Part shown: positions 63,288 to 64,000 of the stretch, piece by piece
How the letters are laid out: each line of letters opens with the position of its first letter
How positions within the stretch are numbered: position 1 is the stretch's first letter
DNA from: Pseudodesulfovibrio hydrargyri
Lineage (GTDB): Bacteria; Desulfobacterota; Desulfovibrionia; Desulfovibrionales; Desulfovibrionaceae
Direction of reading: 5' to 3'
DNA length: 64,000 nt
Assembly: GCF_001874525.1 (NCBI RefSeq)
Contig: NZ_LKAQ01000004.1
Location: 745,531 to 809,530, forward strand
Notes under the pieces: generated by a model
What the model was told of the DNA's origin: nothing
Databases searched by the model: none
Seen by the model: only the letters and a program-made list of their open reading frames with translations
Position numbers and translations under genes: made by a program

Positions 63288-64000
63288 ATGTTGCTGGACG
63301 TGCCCTTCCTGCCCCGCGACGACTACGTCGATTTCCTGCGCGAACGATCGGCCCGGCTCGCGTCGGTCCACTTCCCGCTCACCGACCCGCGCGTGCCGGA
63401 CGCCCGGCAGCGGCTGGTCGAGACGAATCTCGGGGAGGTCGTGCGCGGCCTGAACCGGCTGGAGGGCGTGGACCGCTTCCTGCTGATGAACGGGCGGCTG
63501 CACCGGCCGGAACGGTATTTCGACAAGGCCGGGCTGGACGCGACCGCCGACCTGCTGGAGCGGCTCGCGGACGAGGCCGGGCTGACCGGGGTGGTGTTCG
63601 CGGACGCGTATTTTTTGCAGGCCCTGTCCGACGCCCGGCCCGGGGCGTGCGAACGGCTGGAGGCGGTGCCGAGCGTCAACGCCGTGCCGGACTCGCCCGC
63701 CAGGGCCTTCGCGCTGCTGGACATGATCGCGGGCACCGCGTTCCGGCCACCCTCCAGGCTGGTGGCGGACCGGGCGCTGAACCGCGACCCGGAGGGGTTG
63801 AGCGGGTTGGTCCACGGGCTGCGCGCCCGGCATGCGGACGTGCGCCTGTTCCTGCTGGCCAACGAGGGGTGCCTGTACCAATGCCCGTACAAGCCCGCCC
63901 ACGACGCGCATATCGCGCTGGTGGTGGAGGGTCTGTGCGGGGACCGGACCTTTGCCATGAACCGGGAATTCGGCTGCGTCCGGCGCATGCTCGACGAGCC
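63288..64000 (+). CDS. Peptidase U32-like protein (3' end beyond window)
   Basis: The first 237 codons of a gene running off the right edge. The TIM-barrel-like sequence contains NEGCLYQCPYKPAHD and later EFGCVRRM, a cysteine pattern like the iron-sulfur-binding U32/UbiU-UbiV-type proteins. It starts 30 nt after the PLP enzyme and is probably co-transcribed. No clean ribosome site. Family placement is moderate; the substrate is unknown. Confidence 0.6.
   Translation, partial: MLLDVPFLPRDDYVDFLRERSARLASVHFPLTDPRVPDARQRLVETNLGEVVRGLNRLEGVDRFLLMNGRLHRPERYFDKAGLDATADLLERLADEAGLTGVVFADAYFLQALSDARPGACERLEAVPSVNAVPDSPARAFALLDMIAGTAFRPPSRLVADRALNRDPEGLSGLVHGLRARHADVRLFLLANEGCLYQCPYKPAHDAHIALVVEGLCGDRTFAMNREFGCVRRMLDE

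Overview
The window looks like chromosomal DNA of a GC-rich sulfate-reducing bacterium of the Desulfovibrionaceae, most likely Pseudodesulfovibrio or a close relative. This is inferred from gene content (def-fmt-DUF116 cluster, aldo/keto reductase fused to a 4Fe-4S ferredoxin-like tail, Pat-type acyl-CoA synthetase/GNAT protein, mobB/moeA) and from the style of the intergenic repeats; no rRNA or other taxonomic marker is present. No tRNA, rRNA, CRISPR array, integrase or complete insertion sequence was found.

Layout. 1-5.1 kb: start of a phage tail/head-tail protein gene, a zinc-ribbon protein, an FAD oxidoreductase, an M24 peptidase and an aldo/keto reductase. 5.3-12 kb: Kup potassium transporter, two small operons, DMT exporter with SfsA, VOC protein, PEP-CTERM surface protein. 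12-17.2 kb: queH, membrane protein, hemW-like, chrA, chemotaxis receptor. 17.2-18.6 kb: AT-rich island with a DUF3644/HEPN-like protein. 18.6-28.3 kb: cobB, amtB-glnK-glnD nitrogen control, DsbA-like protein, asparaginase, HD-GYP protein, and a lone phage tail-tubular A gene. 28.3-40.5 kb: rsmB-like, molybdopterin oxidoreductase, hisS, aspS, def-fmt-DUF116, mobB and moeA. 40.5-43.9 kb: pstS-pstC-pstA behind a Pho box. 44-49.3 kb: glycosyltransferase, Pat-like protein, two FlxA-like flagellar-regulon genes. 49.4-54 kb: a low-complexity repeat protein and a TMTC-like membrane/TPR protein. 54.2-57.5 kb: phage terminase with a small partner, a TPR lipoprotein, and a holin-like pair. 57.7-64 kb: CBS/ACT protein, small metabolic genes, thioredoxin 2, cystathionine gamma-synthase family enzyme, U32-like protein.

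The most interesting signal is a set of intact podovirus-type genes scattered one or two at a time among housekeeping genes: a head-tail/tail-tubular B-like protein (1-480), tail tubular A (27716-28297), large terminase plus partner (54225-55860), and a 3TM holin with a coiled-coil/TM partner (56836-57461). Three of these four loci share nearly identical upstream sequence blocks, which suggests one dispersed regulon. This is what a domesticated, gene-transfer-agent-like particle system would look like, rather than a prophage.

Two intergenic repeat families also stand out: a roughly 185-nt element with a 119-120-nt imperfect hairpin and compensatory changes (three copies), and a hairpin element with a different self-complementary stem in each of nine copies. 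Regulatory sites read directly from sequence include sigma-28 promoters on both FlxA-like genes, a sigma-54 promoter before amtB, and a four-heptamer Pho box before pstS.
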